From NCBI GenBank assembly GCA_018266575.1, contig JAFEAE010000017.1:434001-498000 (forward strand): DNA of 64,000 nucleotides, written 5' to 3'. This document shows positions 1 to 10,093 of this stretch, piece by piece. Origin of the DNA: Bacteroidota bacterium (GTDB lineage Bacteria > Bacteroidota > Bacteroidia > Chitinophagales > Chitinophagaceae). The notes under the pieces were generated by a model. That model was given only the letters and a program-made list of their open reading frames with translations, was not told the origin of the DNA and ran no database searches. A program made the position numbers and the translations under genes. Numbering within the stretch: position 1 is the stretch's first letter; the number at the start of each line of letters is the position of its first letter.

Positions 1-2039
1 TCTTTATATTGCGAAGCGATCATATCATCTACCGATTTTATCTCTAATAATTTATCTGGAAAAAATTGCCGCCACAGTTTTGTAATATAAGATTCGACTT
101 GTTTTTGCTGCCCGGGTTTTACTTTCACCAACATGCCGCCGAAATTGGGCGAACTCTCTGCAATAAGAATAGTGGGCTTAAGCGTTTCTTTCAAAGATTC
201 ATTGTTAAAATCCTCCACAATACCAACAGGCGTTGTGTGTGCCTGCCTGATTGGTTCACCCATTTTTTTCACCTGCAAAATTTTTGCAGTATACGAAGTA
301 AGGATAGAGGATTGCCTGCTTGCCGCGTTTACGTAAGATGCAGAGTCCATTCTCATTAATGAATCCTGGCTGAATGCATCTGCTGAATAACTTTTATCCA
401 ATAACCTGCCGCTTGTCAGGCGCAGGCCCATCACTTTTGCAAGGTCCATATCCCCATTGATATACCATACCCTGAGCTTGTTTCCTGCATGGTTGGGATC
501 GTCAATTTCGGAACTCATAAAACCTGCGCCGAATGTGGGTAACCACGACGTGATGCTTGCATTTTCCACAGCCGGTTGCTTCAGTAATTCATTTTTAAAA
601 GAAGCACCCTTACCATCCCACGAAATCCAGTTGACGCTTAATAAATTTGTTGTGCTGTATCCGATATCTTTATTCCTTAAATAAGAAACCTGCTGCTGCA
701 CTACTATCAATGCTATCAGCACCACAATAGAGATTGCAAATTGCAATACCACCAAACTTTTTCTTACTACATTTTGACTACCTCTACTGTTCGTTAGCAA
801 TTCTCCTTTCAACGTTGAAGCCGGATTAAATGCAGAGAGAACCAGGGCTGGATAAATTCCTGTTGCAAGACTGATGAGCAATATTGTTACATAGCAAGAT
901 GCAAAAAGCAAGTTGGCCGAGGTAAATGTTTTTGCAAGATCATGACCGATAAAATTTTTCAATAATGGCAATGACAATTGATAAATAAATGTTGCCAGCA
1001 AAGAAGCGATCAAAAAATATAATAACGATTCGGTAAGAAACTGGTAAACCAATTGCCTGCGTTGTGCACCTAAAATTTTTCGTACACCGGTTTCACGCAA
1101 CCGCTGCAATGCCCTTGCCGTGCTTAGGTTAATAAAGTTTACACAGGCAATCACCAATAATAACAATGCCACTCCTGAAAAAATGTATATGTTTTTATAA
1201 CTGCCTTTTACAGTTTGAGAATCTGCAAAATCAGAATGCAGGTAAATGTCTTTTATAGGTTGAAAAGAAAATTGAATAGGATTTTTTGTCGTCACATAAT
1301 GGGCGTACCAATTATTTACTTTATCTGTAAACTGCTGAATATTGGTTCCCGGTTTAAGAAGAACAAATTGCTGCAAGAATGTACCGCCCTGGTTTTTATA
1401 TAATACATCATTTGCTGGTATTCCTACGCAAATAGCTTCGCAACGCATCACCGTATTGCTCGGTAAATCGCTGATCACACCTGTGATGATGAATGGATGT
1501 ACTTTTCCATAAGTAGGAACGTCAGGAATAATTTTTCCTATGGGGTTTTCGTTCGGGAAAAATTTTTTCCGAAAACTTTCTGTGATAATAAGATTTGAAT
1601 TCTCTCCAATAATATATTTTCCCGGAGTGCCTGCTAATACATGAAAGTCCAGCATCTTCCATACGTTCGAGTCAGCCCTCATCATATTCACAACAATGCC
1701 GTTTGCATCGTGCTCGTTCAACTTCAATCGTTCATCAAATGTTGATATTGCAGACACAGCCTCTACTGCAGGAAAATTATTTTTTAAAGCTGTCAACAAA
1801 CCGGAAAAAGAGTAAGCAGACCTGTCAAACAAACCTTCACCCATTTTATTAATAGAGGTTATACGGTACAGGTTAGCACCTTTACTCCATTGCCTGTCGT
1901 AAGACAGATCATCTATCACCACAGTAGCAACCAACATGCATGCGCATAAGCCGATCGTTAACCCAACAATATTTATTGTTGAATATATTTTGTTGTGCGT
2001 AACGGAGCGCCAGGCGGTTTTTAAATAATTTTTTATCAT
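1..2039 (-). CDS. Permease 1 of the array, MacB/FtsX double-domain ABC permease (partial, C-terminus beyond left edge)
   Basis: The frame is open from the ATG at 2037-2039 to the left edge, giving 679 residues of a protein that should be near 800. TM1 lies at about 20-42, followed by a periplasmic domain with a DIYLHS motif at 264-269, TM2 at about 284-303, and the first coupling motif, here ETGVRK (316-321) instead of EVGIRK. TM3-5 and most of the second periplasmic domain follow. That second domain is atypical: the GRNFS motif of the siblings is replaced by SGRLLDKSYS, followed by a Ser-rich insertion of roughly 40 residues. The start codon abuts the TGTCTGAAC repeat. It is the most promoter-distal array member visible, and whether the array continues leftward cannot be seen. 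Family assignment is firm; its substrate is unknown. Confidence 0.9.
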   Translation of the reverse strand, partial: MIKNYLKTAWRSVTHNKIYSTINIVGLTIGLCACMLVATVVIDDLSYDRQWSKGANLYRITSINKMGEGLFDRSAYSFSGLLTALKNNFPAVEAVSAISTFDERLKLNEHDANGIVVNMMRADSNVWKMLDFHVLAGTPGKYIIGENSNLIITESFRKKFFPNENPIGKIIPDVPTYGKVHPFIITGVISDLPSNTVMRCEAICVGIPANDVLYKNQGGTFLQQFVLLKPGTNIQQFTDKVNNWYAHYVTTKNPIQFSFQPIKDIYLHSDFADSQTVKGSYKNIYIFSGVALLLLVIACVNFINLSTARALQRLRETGVRKILGAQRRQLVYQFLTESLLYFLIASLLATFIYQLSLPLLKNFIGHDLAKTFTSANLLFASCYVTILLISLATGIYPALVLSAFNPASTLKGELLTNSRGSQNVVRKSLVVLQFAISIVVLIALIVVQQQVSYLRNKDIGYSTTNLLSVNWISWDGKGASFKNELLKQPAVENASITSWLPTFGAGFMSSEIDDPNHAGNKLRVWYINGDMDLAKVMGLRLTSGRLLDKSYSADAFSQDSLMRMDSASYVNAASRQSSILTSYTAKILQVKKMGEPIRQAHTTPVGIVEDFNNESLKETLKPTILIAESSPNFGGMLVKVKPGQQKQVESYITKLWRQFFPDKLLEIKSVDDMIASQYK

Positions 2040-2082
2040 TGTCTGAACTGTGATTTATCTGATTAAATGATTAGTATGATTT

Positions 2083-2190
2083 ACCCCCGTCCCCTAAAAG
2101 GGAGCTCGAAGGCGAATTAATAATTATATTTTAAGAGCTCAATATTCATAGGGTAATTCTAAACTAAGTTCCCCTTTAGGAAACAGGGGT
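2083..2190. repeat. T-element copy 1 (~110 bp, terminal inverted repeats)
   Basis: The left end reads ACCCCCGTCCCCTAAAAGGG and the right end, reverse complemented, reads ACCCCTGTTTCCTAAAGGGG, giving imperfect terminal inverted repeats of about 20 bp. The interior carries the GAAGGCGA and TTTTAAGAGCTCAATATTCA blocks shared with copies 2 and 3. It ends one base from the stop codon of permease 2. In the transcript it would fold into a long hairpin between the permease 2 stop and the permease 1 start. No ORF is present. Confidence 0.85.
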
Positions 2191-2191
2191 A

Positions 2192-4624
2192 TCATTCACT
2201 CCTCAAACTCTTCACCGGGTTCATCAACGCTGCCTTGATCGCCTGGAAACTCACCGTTACTAATGCAATAGCTATTGTTATCAATCCGGCTGCAACAAAA
2301 ACCCACCACGCAAGATCAACTCGGTATGCAAAACCCTGCAGCCATTTATTCATCGCCCACCATGCAATCGGGAATGCAATTATTGCCGCGATCAAAATCA
2401 ATTTTGCAAAGTCTTTTGAAAGCATTGCTACAATGCCACCAACATTTGCCCCAAGCACTTTTCGTATGCCAATTTCTTTCGTGCGTTGTTCTGCAGCATA
2501 CGTAACCAACCCAAACAATCCAAGGCATGCAATGAAAATCGCGAACACTGCGAACGTTATAAATAATTTTCCTGTCTGTTGTTCCGACGTATAAAGATTA
2601 TTGAAGTCTGCATCCATGAATGAATAACTAAATGGTTGCCCCGGTGCCATTGCCTTCCATTTATTTTCCACACCATCAATTACGGAAGAAATATTTTTTG
2701 TTTCCACACGCATCGATATCTTTCCCCAACTCTCATTCAATTGCATAACAAGCGGCCCAACCTTATCGTGCATGGAGCTGAAATTAAAATCTTTCACTAC
2801 TCCTACAACATGATATTCGATCGGAGGATGGCTGTAATCACCGCCCCTGTAATCGGGGCGGAATAATTTTTCTTTCAGAGGTTCTTTAAACCCTAATAAT
2901 TTCACAGCTGTTTCATTAAGTATCACACCTGTTGAATCGGAAGGAAATTCTTTTGAAAAATTTCTTCCTTGCGCCATCGACATTCCCAATGTCGGGATGT
3001 ATTCCTCATCAATACTGAAATCCGTCATTATTGCTACACGTTTTCCATCGAGTGTCGGGTCGCGGAACCATCCATTTTGATCATACATTCTTTCCGTAGG
3101 AATATCACCAGTCATCGTCGCATCTTTTACACCGGGAACATTCAGCAATTCCTGCCTGAACGTTTTTATATTTTTATCGAGCATATAGGCATGTTGAACA
3201 ACAAGCACCTGCTCCCGGTTATAACCGATCTTTTTATTGTGTATATAATTTAATTGATTGTAAATAACAATTGTGCCAACGATCAGGATAATAGAAATGC
3301 AGAATTGAAAAACAACAAGGCTACTGCGAAGCCAACTGCTCTTGAAACCCTTTGCTATCGTGCCTTTCAGCACCTGTATTGGTTCGAATGAAGAAAGGTA
3401 AAAGGCAGGATAACTTCCTGCAATGATCCCAACGATCAACACCAGCGCAATCAGCACCGGGAACATCCACGAAGAAAATAATGTGTGCACGAACATTTGT
3501 TTTCCTGCCAGTTGATTGAATAATGGCAGTAACATTGATGCAAGCAATAATGCGATCACTAATGAAAGAAAACTCAATAACACCGATTCCGTTAAAAATT
3601 GTGTGATAAGATTACTGCGCAATGAACCTGCCACTTTGCGGATGCCAACTTCTTTTGCGCGATTTGCGGAACGAGCTGTAGAGAGGTTCATAAAATTCAC
3701 ACAGGCGATCAGCAAAATAAAAACAGCGATCACCGAAAAAATATACACATACAAAACATTTCCGTTTACCTCAAACTCGAACGATTTATTGGAGTGCAAA
3801 TGGATATCCATAAGCGGAGTTACCGGGTAAATAAAATGGCTTCCTGCTTTTTGAAGGTCGCTTGCAGAAGTATGCACCACTGTTTCCAGTTCTTTCATCA
3901 TGTATTTCTTGGTTATTTCATCAACATCTTTCTGCAACATTGCTTTACTAACACCTGGCTTCACTAAAATATACGACTGATAATTATTGCTCAGCCAATC
4001 ATGTTCATCTTCATGCCATGTATCATGTATAGGGCGGATAAAACTGAAATGGAAATGCGAATTCTGCGGTATGTCTTTTATAACTCCTGTGATTTTACAA
4101 TTCACAGAATTATCTATGTATAATGTTTTTCCAACAACATCGGTGCTGTTAAAATATTTTCTTGCTGCTGTTTCATCAATCACTATAGAATGCGGTTCAT
4201 TTAATGCAGTTGCAGGATCGCCGGAAATCATCGGCAGTGTAAATACTTTGAATAAGGTTGAATCAGCAAACACTGCATTTTTATTCTGAATATTCTGATT
4301 ATCCTTGCGGATCAAAATCGTTCCCGGGTTCCTGAACCTTGCGATCTGTTCGATCTGCGGATACTCTCTTAGCAAAGTTGGCGTAAGGATGCCAGGCGCT
4401 GTTGCCGCATTAAATTGTGTGCCGTTGAAATAAATATCCGATTCAACACGGTATATCCGGCCTGCATTCGCATTATATTTATCATAACTCAATTCATCCA
4501 CCACATATAACACGATCAATAAACAAACTGCAAGCCCTGCAGAGAGGCCAACAATATTGATGGCAGAAAAGACTTTATTCTTCCACAAATTGCGCAACGC
4601 GACTTTGAAATAGTTTTTGATCAT
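2192..4624 (-). CDS. Permease 2 of the array, MacB/FtsX double-domain ABC permease
   Basis: 810 residues. TM1 ~20-42; first MacB-type periplasmic domain ~45-270 with DIHLHS at 273-278; TM2 ~292-312; coupling motif EVGIRK 325-330; TM3 ~345-367; TM4 ~388-409; TM5 ~432-455; second periplasmic domain ~460-680 with the GRNFS-F-SD motif and an insertion rich in Asp, Gly and Pro (around RPDYRGGDYSHPP); TM6 ~685-708; second coupling motif EIGIRK 717-722; TM7, TM8 and the family tail NPVKSLRSE. It belongs to the main DIHLHS subclass with an E-NGN segment before TM2. T-element 1 follows its stop directly. There is no ATP-binding motif, so it must use an ATPase in trans; the only one visible is at 50270-50947. 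Confidence 0.95.
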   Translation of the reverse strand: MIKNYFKVALRNLWKNKVFSAINIVGLSAGLAVCLLIVLYVVDELSYDKYNANAGRIYRVESDIYFNGTQFNAATAPGILTPTLLREYPQIEQIARFRNPGTILIRKDNQNIQNKNAVFADSTLFKVFTLPMISGDPATALNEPHSIVIDETAARKYFNSTDVVGKTLYIDNSVNCKITGVIKDIPQNSHFHFSFIRPIHDTWHEDEHDWLSNNYQSYILVKPGVSKAMLQKDVDEITKKYMMKELETVVHTSASDLQKAGSHFIYPVTPLMDIHLHSNKSFEFEVNGNVLYVYIFSVIAVFILLIACVNFMNLSTARSANRAKEVGIRKVAGSLRSNLITQFLTESVLLSFLSLVIALLLASMLLPLFNQLAGKQMFVHTLFSSWMFPVLIALVLIVGIIAGSYPAFYLSSFEPIQVLKGTIAKGFKSSWLRSSLVVFQFCISIILIVGTIVIYNQLNYIHNKKIGYNREQVLVVQHAYMLDKNIKTFRQELLNVPGVKDATMTGDIPTERMYDQNGWFRDPTLDGKRVAIMTDFSIDEEYIPTLGMSMAQGRNFSKEFPSDSTGVILNETAVKLLGFKEPLKEKLFRPDYRGGDYSHPPIEYHVVGVVKDFNFSSMHDKVGPLVMQLNESWGKISMRVETKNISSVIDGVENKWKAMAPGQPFSYSFMDADFNNLYTSEQQTGKLFITFAVFAIFIACLGLFGLVTYAAEQRTKEIGIRKVLGANVGGIVAMLSKDFAKLILIAAIIAFPIAWWAMNKWLQGFAYRVDLAWWVFVAAGLITIAIALVTVSFQAIKAALMNPVKSLRSE

Positions 4625-4710
4625 TGTCTGAGATTTATGATGTCTGATGTAATGATTTCTGATTTCTGCACTTCAATCTTTCCTTTCTAATTTCTTATTC
4701 CTTTTGTCCT

Positions 4711-4848
4711 CAACCGCACCGCTACTATTAAGCATCGTTGCGTCGCACCTGCCTACCGCAGGCAGGCTCTTCAACTGCAACAATTCTATTGAGCAATTGT
4801 CTGAACCACGATTTTATTCTGATTCACCTGATCCTCCTTGTCAATTAT
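4711..4848. repeat. Composite repeat copy A with palindrome after TCGCAC
   Basis: The core reads CTACTATTAAGCATCGTTGC, then GTCGCAC, the palindrome CCTGCCTACCGCAGGCAGG (4748-4766), CTCTTCAACTGCAACAATTC, and then TTGTCTGAACCACGATTTTA. It is one of about ten related copies in the window. The surrounding spacer (4625-4892) otherwise holds simple TGATTTCTGATTTC and CAATT-type tracts and no gene. Confidence 0.8.
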
Positions 4849-4892
4849 CCTTTATCAATTTTCAATTCATCACATTCACTATTGACAATTCA

Positions 4893-7340
4893 CTATTCGC
4901 TCCTCAAACTCTTCACCGGGTTTGCAACTGCTGCTTTAATTGCCTGCGTGCTGATGGTAATTACGGCAATCAATAATGCAACACATCCCGCCACGGCAAA
5001 AACCCACCATGCAATGTTGATGCGGTATGCATAATCCTGCAACCATAAATTCATAACAAACCATCCTGCCGGAATCGCAAAAAGGAACGAGATTAAAATC
5101 AGTTTCAAAAAATCCAATGAGAGCAAAACCAAAATGCTTTGCACTGATGCGCCCAACACTTTACGGATTCCTATTTCTTTTGTGCGTTGTAAAACGTTGT
5201 ATGCAGATAAACCAAGCAATCCGAAACACGCGATCAGTATTGCTAAAAATGCAAATACACCAAACACTTTTCCAAATAATAAATCTGCTTTGTATTGTTC
5301 TCCAAACGATTCATCCAAAAAGAAATAATCAAACGGGTCTTTAGGAAAATAGCTGCTCCATAAAGTTTTCAAAGATGCAATGGTTTGCTGCGCATCATGG
5401 TTGCTTAATTTAAGGGAATAATACCTGGACGCATTTGGGCGTAGCAAAATAGCCATCGGATCAATATTTTTTTGCAAGCCCAGTTGATGAAAGTTTGCTG
5501 TTACCCCAACAACAGTAAGCGTATCACCACCGCCACGTATTACCTTTTGATTAATGGCATCTGCAGGATTTTTAAAGCCTAAAAGTTTTACCGTGTTCTC
5601 GTTAAGAACGACAGCTTTCTTATCTGTTGAAAATTGCTGAGAAAAATTTCTGCCTGCATCCATTGCGATCTTATAAGACGGAATGAAATCGTAATCAACA
5701 CCAAGCATGTACAATGTAACACCCGTTGATTGTTGATCACCTGGGCGTTTCCATTCTGTTGTCCAATAAATTTCTTCGCCAGGTATGTTGTTAGAAGACG
5801 CAATGCTGTTTATGCCGTGCTGGTGCAACACTTCTGTTTTGAATGGCTGATAAATATTCTGATATAATGAATCCGAGATGGTTTGCGGCCCTTTTAAAAC
5901 AAGTGTATTATTGATATCTGCACCAATGCTTTGATTGCGCATATACTCCACCTGCTGGTAAACAATGATAGTTCCCGCAATCAACACAACAGAAGTTACA
6001 AACTGAACAACAATCAAACTTTTACGCAACAGCAAACCGCTTGTTGTATTTTTAAATGCTCCTTTTAAAACCACTACCGGTTTAAAGCCTGATAAAACAA
6101 ATGCAGGATACAAGCCTGATAAAATTGTTCCTGCACCAAATAACACAAAAAATATCAGCCAGTAATTTGAAGTAAGTGCAACGCCTGTATAATTTGTTCT
6201 TCCTGTAAATGCATCAAACGGGTGGAGCAATAAAAAAAACAGTATAGAAGAAAGTGCAAGGGAAATAAGATTAAGCACAAAGCTTTCTGTAAGGAATTGC
6301 CTTATTAATGTTGTGCGTAATGCGCCCAATACTTTTCGTACACCCACTTCTTTTGCCCTTTCAACCGACCTTGCTGTTGCAAGATTGATGAAGTTTATCC
6401 ATGCAATGCAAATAATAAAAATGGCAATCAAAAATAAAAATGATACAGCCTGGCCATTGCCATTTACTTCTGCTTCCTGGTTATAATTTGAATAAAGATG
6501 AATATCGCTTAACGGAATTAAATGCAATTCTTCGCGATAATTACCTGCTTTCGCCCAATCCCTGCTGTTTAAATATTTATCATAGAAAGCAGGCATCTTG
6601 GCTTCGAGCTGCTGATAATTGATTCCTTTTTTTAACTGAACATATACATAGAAATCATACCAGCCCCATGAAGTTTCAGTTGAATTGGAAGTATCCCCTT
6701 CCAAACGTGTCTCCTGTGCTAATGTCGCATAGGAAACAAGGTAATTCATAATGAGGTGCGAGTTAGATGGAAAATCTTTATACACACCCGCAACCTCAAA
6801 TGGCTGCACACGGCTGCCATCCCTGTTTACTAATGTTTTGCCTAATGCATCTTCGTTGCCAAAATATTTTCTTGCAGTCGATTCGGATAAAATGATTTTG
6901 TCCGGGCCATTCAAAGCAGTTTGCGGATTGCCTTTTACAAACTGCAATCCAAACATATCAATCGTTGAAGGATCGGCAAAGTAGCCTTTGTTTTCTGAAA
7001 ATTTTTTGTTCTGTGCTTCATTTGAAAGAAGGAGGTTATCATCATGCAGCCTGCAAAAATTTTCCACTTCGGGAAAATCTTTTTTCATTGCTGGTGCTAT
7101 AGCAGGATATGATGTTGCCGACTTATATGCCAGCACGCCCTTTTGATAACTGTCGAGCCTTACGCGTACAATTTGTTTTGAATCCGGCTCAAACTTGTCG
7201 AAACTTTTTTCATACGACACATAATGAAATATAAGCAGGCAACAGCTCATACCAATTGTTAACCCGGCTATATTCAGAAAAGAATAGCCTTTTCTTTTAA
7301 TGATGTTGCGAAAAGCAAGTTTGAAAGAATTTATTAGCAT
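4893..7340 (-). CDS. Permease 3 of the array, MacB/FtsX double-domain ABC permease
   Basis: 815 residues with the eight-TM double-domain plan. The first half has SDIHLYS at about 278-284, an EVNGNG segment, and TM2 reading into INFINLATARS with EVGVRK at 331-336. The second half has GRNFSQQFSTD and a second coupling motif QRTKEIGIRK (EIGIRK ~722-727). In TM2 the usual LLIACINF is IICIAWINF, a Trp substitution not seen in its siblings. The tail is NPVKSLRSE. The start ATG is the first in frame and gives the family N-terminus MLINSFKLAFRN. Upstream are ACGATGTACGATG-type tracts, then composite repeat B and T-element 2. Substrate unknown. Confidence 0.95.
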   Translation of the reverse strand: MLINSFKLAFRNIIKRKGYSFLNIAGLTIGMSCCLLIFHYVSYEKSFDKFEPDSKQIVRVRLDSYQKGVLAYKSATSYPAIAPAMKKDFPEVENFCRLHDDNLLLSNEAQNKKFSENKGYFADPSTIDMFGLQFVKGNPQTALNGPDKIILSESTARKYFGNEDALGKTLVNRDGSRVQPFEVAGVYKDFPSNSHLIMNYLVSYATLAQETRLEGDTSNSTETSWGWYDFYVYVQLKKGINYQQLEAKMPAFYDKYLNSRDWAKAGNYREELHLIPLSDIHLYSNYNQEAEVNGNGQAVSFLFLIAIFIICIAWINFINLATARSVERAKEVGVRKVLGALRTTLIRQFLTESFVLNLISLALSSILFFLLLHPFDAFTGRTNYTGVALTSNYWLIFFVLFGAGTILSGLYPAFVLSGFKPVVVLKGAFKNTTSGLLLRKSLIVVQFVTSVVLIAGTIIVYQQVEYMRNQSIGADINNTLVLKGPQTISDSLYQNIYQPFKTEVLHQHGINSIASSNNIPGEEIYWTTEWKRPGDQQSTGVTLYMLGVDYDFIPSYKIAMDAGRNFSQQFSTDKKAVVLNENTVKLLGFKNPADAINQKVIRGGGDTLTVVGVTANFHQLGLQKNIDPMAILLRPNASRYYSLKLSNHDAQQTIASLKTLWSSYFPKDPFDYFFLDESFGEQYKADLLFGKVFGVFAFLAILIACFGLLGLSAYNVLQRTKEIGIRKVLGASVQSILVLLSLDFLKLILISFLFAIPAGWFVMNLWLQDYAYRINIAWWVFAVAGCVALLIAVITISTQAIKAAVANPVKSLRSE

Positions 7341-7480
7341 GATGAAATATTTACGATGTACGATGTCGGATGTATGATTTCTGTGTAATAGTTTTCAGTC
7401 GTCAGTCTGCGGTTTTCGGTTCTTTAATTCTTAGTTTCTTTTTTAGTATTTAGATTTTTCAATTTTAGTTTTTATTTTTT

Positions 7481-7555
7481 GTTACCCAACGATAGTGCTA
7501 CTATTAAGCATCGTTGCGTCGCACTCTTGTACTGTAATCATTCTATTGAGCGGTT
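7481..7555. repeat. Composite repeat copy B, lacking any palindrome
   Basis: It carries the flanks shared by other copies (CTACTATTAAGCATCGTTGC, GTCGCACTCTTGTACTG, ATTCTATTGAGCG) as an uninterrupted sequence. This makes it the empty-site reference: the 19-20 bp palindromes of other copies appear as insertions relative to it. It lies in the 326-bp spacer 7341-7666, whose left half holds only simple ACGATGTACGATG and TTTTAGTTT tracts and whose right part is T-element 2. Confidence 0.75.
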
Positions 7556-7557
7556 AA

Positions 7558-7665
7558 ACCCCAGTCCCTAAAGGGGAGCCCGAGGGCGAGTTAATAATTA
7601 TTATTTTAAGAGCTCAATATTCATAGGGCAATTCTAAACTAATTTCCCCTTCAGGGGGTCAGGGT
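7558..7665. repeat. T-element copy 2 (~110 bp, terminal inverted repeats)
   Basis: Left end ACCCCAGTCCCTAAAGGGGA, interior GAGGGCGAGTTAATAATTAT and TTTTAAGAGCTCAATATTCA, right end TTCCCCTTCAGGGGGTCAGG. It has the same orientation as copy 1 and lies one base from the stop codon of permease 4. Confidence 0.85.
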
Positions 7666-7666
7666 A

Positions 7667-10081
7667 TCACTCACTCCTCAAGCTCTTCACCGGGTTTGCA
7701 ATTGCTGCTTTGATCGCCTGAAAACTTATGGTCACGATAGCGATTATACAAGCCATTAAACCTGCAACAACAAAAACCCACCAACTGATTTCAACACGAT
7801 AAGCATAATCCTGCAGCCATTTATGCACAGCAAACCAGGCGAGCGGCCATGCAATTAATGTTGCAAACAATACATACTTCAAAAAATCTTTCGAGAGTAT
7901 AGTTGTAATATTTTGTACTGATGCACCCAGTACTTTTCGTATGCCCACTTCTTTTATTCTTCTTTCTGCTGAGTGAGAAGCAAGTCCAAATAAACCAAGG
8001 CAGGAAATTACGATCGCTAATGTTGCAAGCACAGCAACTACACTGCTTACTTGCGTATCTGCACGATATACGTCAGCAAAATGCTCATCGAGGAACTGGT
8101 ATTCAAAAGGATGATCGGGACAATTCTTGTTCCATACAGATTGAATAAATTCCAACGCTTCTTTGGTTTTTCCACTATTAATTTTTGCAGATAAATTACT
8201 ATAACCCCAATCTTTTTGATTATAGATAAACATCGTTTCAATTTTATAATGCAAAGAATTAAAATTGAAATCTTTTGCTATGCCTACAATGGTGCCGATT
8301 GTGGTTGAATCGTAACCCATATGTTTCCCTATTAAAGAAGACTCAGGTGCTTTTGGATTATCCTTTAAAAGCTCCTTTGCTAAGGATTCGTTCAATATAT
8401 ATTCTTTCCCATTTTTAACAGGGTCAGAAGAAAAATTTTTTCCAAGTATTAGTGGAATTTTATACATCGTTAAATAATCATGGTCAACTACTAATTGTGT
8501 AACGGCTAAATCTCTTTTAGGTCCATCCCCCCAGAAAGAAACACCGGATTGATCGAGATGGCTGCCTAAAACATCCTGCGCTCCAGTTACATTTTTTATA
8601 AGCGTGCTTGTCAGCAATTGCTGCTTTAGCAAATCAAATTTTTTATAAGTAACCCCATCAAGCGGAACAGTGACTACTTGTTCGCGATTAAAACCAGCAT
8701 CATGTGATTGCATAAAATTCAATTGCCTTACCGCAAAAATTGTAGCAATCATCAGAAAAATAGCGCTTGCAAATTGCCCGATAACAAGCGCATTCCTGAT
8801 AAATGATTTATTACTTCCGCTATTGGCAGAAGCTTTAAGAACTTTGACGGGTATAAAGGAAGAAAGGTATGCTGCGGGATAAATACCTGCTACTATGCCA
8901 ACTAATATTGTTCCGGAAACGATGGCGATAAAATTTAACCAGTTAGAGAAAAAAGCCAGTTGCAGGTGGCGTTGGCTAAGATTGTTTACATAAGGCAAAA
9001 ATAAATTCACGAGCAATAATGCAATCATTAATGCAATGAGAGAGAGGACAACAGATTCACTGATAAATTGTGCGGATAGTTGCCAACGCTTCGCACCGAT
9101 TGTTTTGCGTATACCAACTTCTTTTGCCCGTTCTGCAGATCTTGCTGTAGAAAGGTTCATAAAATTGATGCAAGCGATCAGCAAAACAATTATACCAATT
9201 GCAAAAAATATGTTAGTATATTTTTTATCGAATTTTTGATAATTCAAATAATCAAGCCCGATATCAGTTGCGCCTGCATGAACTTCTTTCAATGGCAACA
9301 AAAACAATTCGTAAAATTTCCAGCCATCGGTGTTGCCTGCGGCTGTCATATATTTCTTTAGATATGCCGGAAATTTTTTTTCTAATGCGGCTGTATTGGT
9401 GTTGGGCGCTAACTCAAGATAAGTGTCGAGCCAGTTGCTGCCCCAGTTGGTAAACATCCACGGTTGGTAAACAGTGCTGAAAGAAAATAATGCATCGAAT
9501 TGCAGCTGCGAATTTTGAGGCACATCTTTTACAACTCCTGTGACAAAAAAAGTTGTTGTATCACCTGCATAATGATTAATCGTTTTACCCATTGGATCAT
9601 CATTGCCAAATAATTTTTTTGCAGTTGATTCAGTAAGAATGGCGCTGTGTGGTTTTTCAAGCGCCGTAGCGCGGTTGCCTTTTACCATTTGGTAATCGAA
9701 CATTTGCAAAAAAGTAGAATCAACAAAATAAGCCCACGGAAGGTAAATGCGTTTCTCTCCAAAAGTCATCTGGTATTTTTGTTGCCAGCGTACACGCGTA
9801 TAATTTTTAATTTCCGGAAATTCATTTTTAAGTGTGCCCCCCATCGGGAACATGGATAGCCCTACTTTTTGGGAAGCAACCATTCCCGGAAATTTCTGCA
9901 CTTCATTTAACCGGTAAATATTTTTTTTATGCATGTCATCAAAACTTTTTTCATACGCCACAAAAAGCATGATCATAATGCATGCGGCAATGCCAATTGC
10001 CAAGCCAACAATATTAATGGTAGAATACACTTTGTTTTTCCACAAATTGCGCAACGCGATTTTGAAATAATTTTTAAACAT
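7667..10081 (-). CDS. Permease 4 of the array, MacB/FtsX double-domain ABC permease
   Basis: 804 residues. N-terminus MFKNYFKIALRNLWKNK, TM1 ~20-43. The pre-TM2 segment differs from the main subclass: DIHLHS is replaced by KEVHAGATDIGLDYLNYQKF (265-284). First coupling motif EVGIRK 321-326 after INFMNLSTARS; the second is ERRIKEVGIRK (EVGIRK ~711-716), where most siblings have EIGIRK. The second periplasmic domain has GKNFSSDPVKNGKE in place of GRNFS-F-SD. Tail NPVKSLRSE. T-elements lie on both sides: copy 2 directly after the stop and copy 3 about 12 bp upstream of the start. The altered pre-TM2 stalk suggests a different periplasmic interaction surface (inference). Confidence 0.95.
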   Translation of the reverse strand: MFKNYFKIALRNLWKNKVYSTINIVGLAIGIAACIMIMLFVAYEKSFDDMHKKNIYRLNEVQKFPGMVASQKVGLSMFPMGGTLKNEFPEIKNYTRVRWQQKYQMTFGEKRIYLPWAYFVDSTFLQMFDYQMVKGNRATALEKPHSAILTESTAKKLFGNDDPMGKTINHYAGDTTTFFVTGVVKDVPQNSQLQFDALFSFSTVYQPWMFTNWGSNWLDTYLELAPNTNTAALEKKFPAYLKKYMTAAGNTDGWKFYELFLLPLKEVHAGATDIGLDYLNYQKFDKKYTNIFFAIGIIVLLIACINFMNLSTARSAERAKEVGIRKTIGAKRWQLSAQFISESVVLSLIALMIALLLVNLFLPYVNNLSQRHLQLAFFSNWLNFIAIVSGTILVGIVAGIYPAAYLSSFIPVKVLKASANSGSNKSFIRNALVIGQFASAIFLMIATIFAVRQLNFMQSHDAGFNREQVVTVPLDGVTYKKFDLLKQQLLTSTLIKNVTGAQDVLGSHLDQSGVSFWGDGPKRDLAVTQLVVDHDYLTMYKIPLILGKNFSSDPVKNGKEYILNESLAKELLKDNPKAPESSLIGKHMGYDSTTIGTIVGIAKDFNFNSLHYKIETMFIYNQKDWGYSNLSAKINSGKTKEALEFIQSVWNKNCPDHPFEYQFLDEHFADVYRADTQVSSVVAVLATLAIVISCLGLFGLASHSAERRIKEVGIRKVLGASVQNITTILSKDFLKYVLFATLIAWPLAWFAVHKWLQDYAYRVEISWWVFVVAGLMACIIAIVTISFQAIKAAIANPVKSLRSE

Positions 10082-10093
10082 AAAAAAGAATTT

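Noticed and set aside
2235..2594. Plus-strand ORFs of about 60-128 codons recurring opposite the 3' ends and coupling segments of many permeases
   Set aside because: They recur because the underlying permease sequence is conserved; all are shadows, with no start signals or independent conservation.
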